Part shown: piece by piece, positions 34,555 through 34,676 of the stretch
Numbering within the stretch: the first letter of the stretch is position 1
Layout: each line of letters starts with the position of its first letter
Source of the DNA: Geobacteraceae bacterium
Lineage (GTDB): Bacteria > Desulfobacterota > Desulfuromonadia > Geobacterales > Geobacteraceae
Direction of reading: 5' to 3'
Length of the DNA stretch: 34,676 nucleotides
Assembly: GCA_017861285.1 (NCBI GenBank)
Contig: JAGFXO010000004.1
Coordinates: forward strand, 1-34,676
Program-made: the position numbers and the translations under genes
The notes under the pieces: generated by a model
What the model saw: only the letters and a program-made list of their open reading frames with translations
Databases searched by the model: none
What the model was told of the DNA's origin: nothing

Positions 34555-34676
34555 GTTTCACTCCTGTCGCGAAATTCAGGAGGGCCAAGCACGCCTTGCA
34601 GACGATCTCACGGTGGCACGCTGTTTCCGGCCCGGTTTTTTCATTATATTGTACTCGATATCCGCAGATTGGGAAG
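34555..34676 (-). promoter_or_regulatory. Upstream region of the MFS operon with a candidate -10
   Basis: On the minus strand a perfect TATAAT lies at 34643-34648, about 90 bases before the MFS start. No good -35 was found 16-18 bases upstream, so an activator may be needed or the match is chance. Confidence 0.35.

Noticed and set aside
34576-34644. A 22-residue basic peptide upstream of the MFS gene
   Set aside because: No ribosome-binding site, starts at the candidate -10 itself, and has no known relative.
1-34676. Mobile elements, CRISPR arrays, tRNA or rRNA genes
   Set aside because: No transposase, integrase, regularly spaced repeats or RNA gene signatures were seen on either strand.

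Overview
This 34.7-kb window looks like a chromosomal segment of a Geobacter-type bacterium (Desulfuromonadota, Geobacterales). The reasons are moderate-to-high G+C, a Gram-negative outer-membrane gene (lptE), a membrane polyferredoxin of the kind these metal reducers carry, and a dense sensory operon with PATAN/DUF4388 and HEAT proteins. The gene order (rel, rpmB, metG, ricT, holB, tmk, rnc, era, der, che cluster, leuS, lptE, holA, rpsT) matches what I remember of Geobacter genomes. That taxonomic call is inference from memory, not from a search.

Layout. (1) 132-3735: bifunctional (p)ppGpp enzyme Rel, RidA, divergent rpmB, and a YdcF/SanA-like membrane protein carrying a G9 tract. (2) 3794-7953, minus strand: the operon tmk-holB-ricT-metG, whose order recalls the Bacillus tmk-holB-ricT-metS region. 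(3) 8047-12125, plus strand: rnc, an Elp3-like radical SAM gene, era and der. It is driven by a near-consensus promoter placed back to back with an equally strong tmk promoter. (4) 12368-25053: a chemosensory cluster reading PATAN-receiver protein, CheY, CheA, ExeA-type AAA ATPase, two CheW, zinc-ribbon receiver protein, 667-aa HEAT-repeat protein, CheR, CheB, then a coiled-coil/GAF protein and a second CheY. (5) 25149-29228: leuS-lptE-holA, the same order as in E. coli, closed by a strong hairpin terminator shared with convergent rpsT. (6) 29742-34554, minus strand: a likely five-gene operon of MFS transporter, zinc-ribbon/RDD protein, unknown signal-anchored protein, Tat-type DUF362 protein and a polyferredoxin with room for six [4Fe-4S] clusters, ending in a good intrinsic terminator.

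How it works together. Blocks 1-3 and 5 are housekeeping: stringent response, translation, replication clamp loading, RNA processing and ribosome assembly. The accessory biology is in blocks 4 and 6. The chemosensory cluster has core kinase, adaptors and adaptation enzymes but no chemoreceptor, no CheC/CheD/CheX/CheZ-type gene and no flagellar gene. It contains four receiver proteins besides CheB and two components foreign to classical chemotaxis (ExeA-like ATPase and HEAT scaffold). This suggests a non-flagellar output such as type IV pili, secretion or polysaccharide, which is inference. Block 6 looks like an envelope redox module.

No insertion sequence, CRISPR array, tRNA, rRNA or integrase was seen. 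No gene-free stretch exceeds 300 bases; the longest is 12126-12367.
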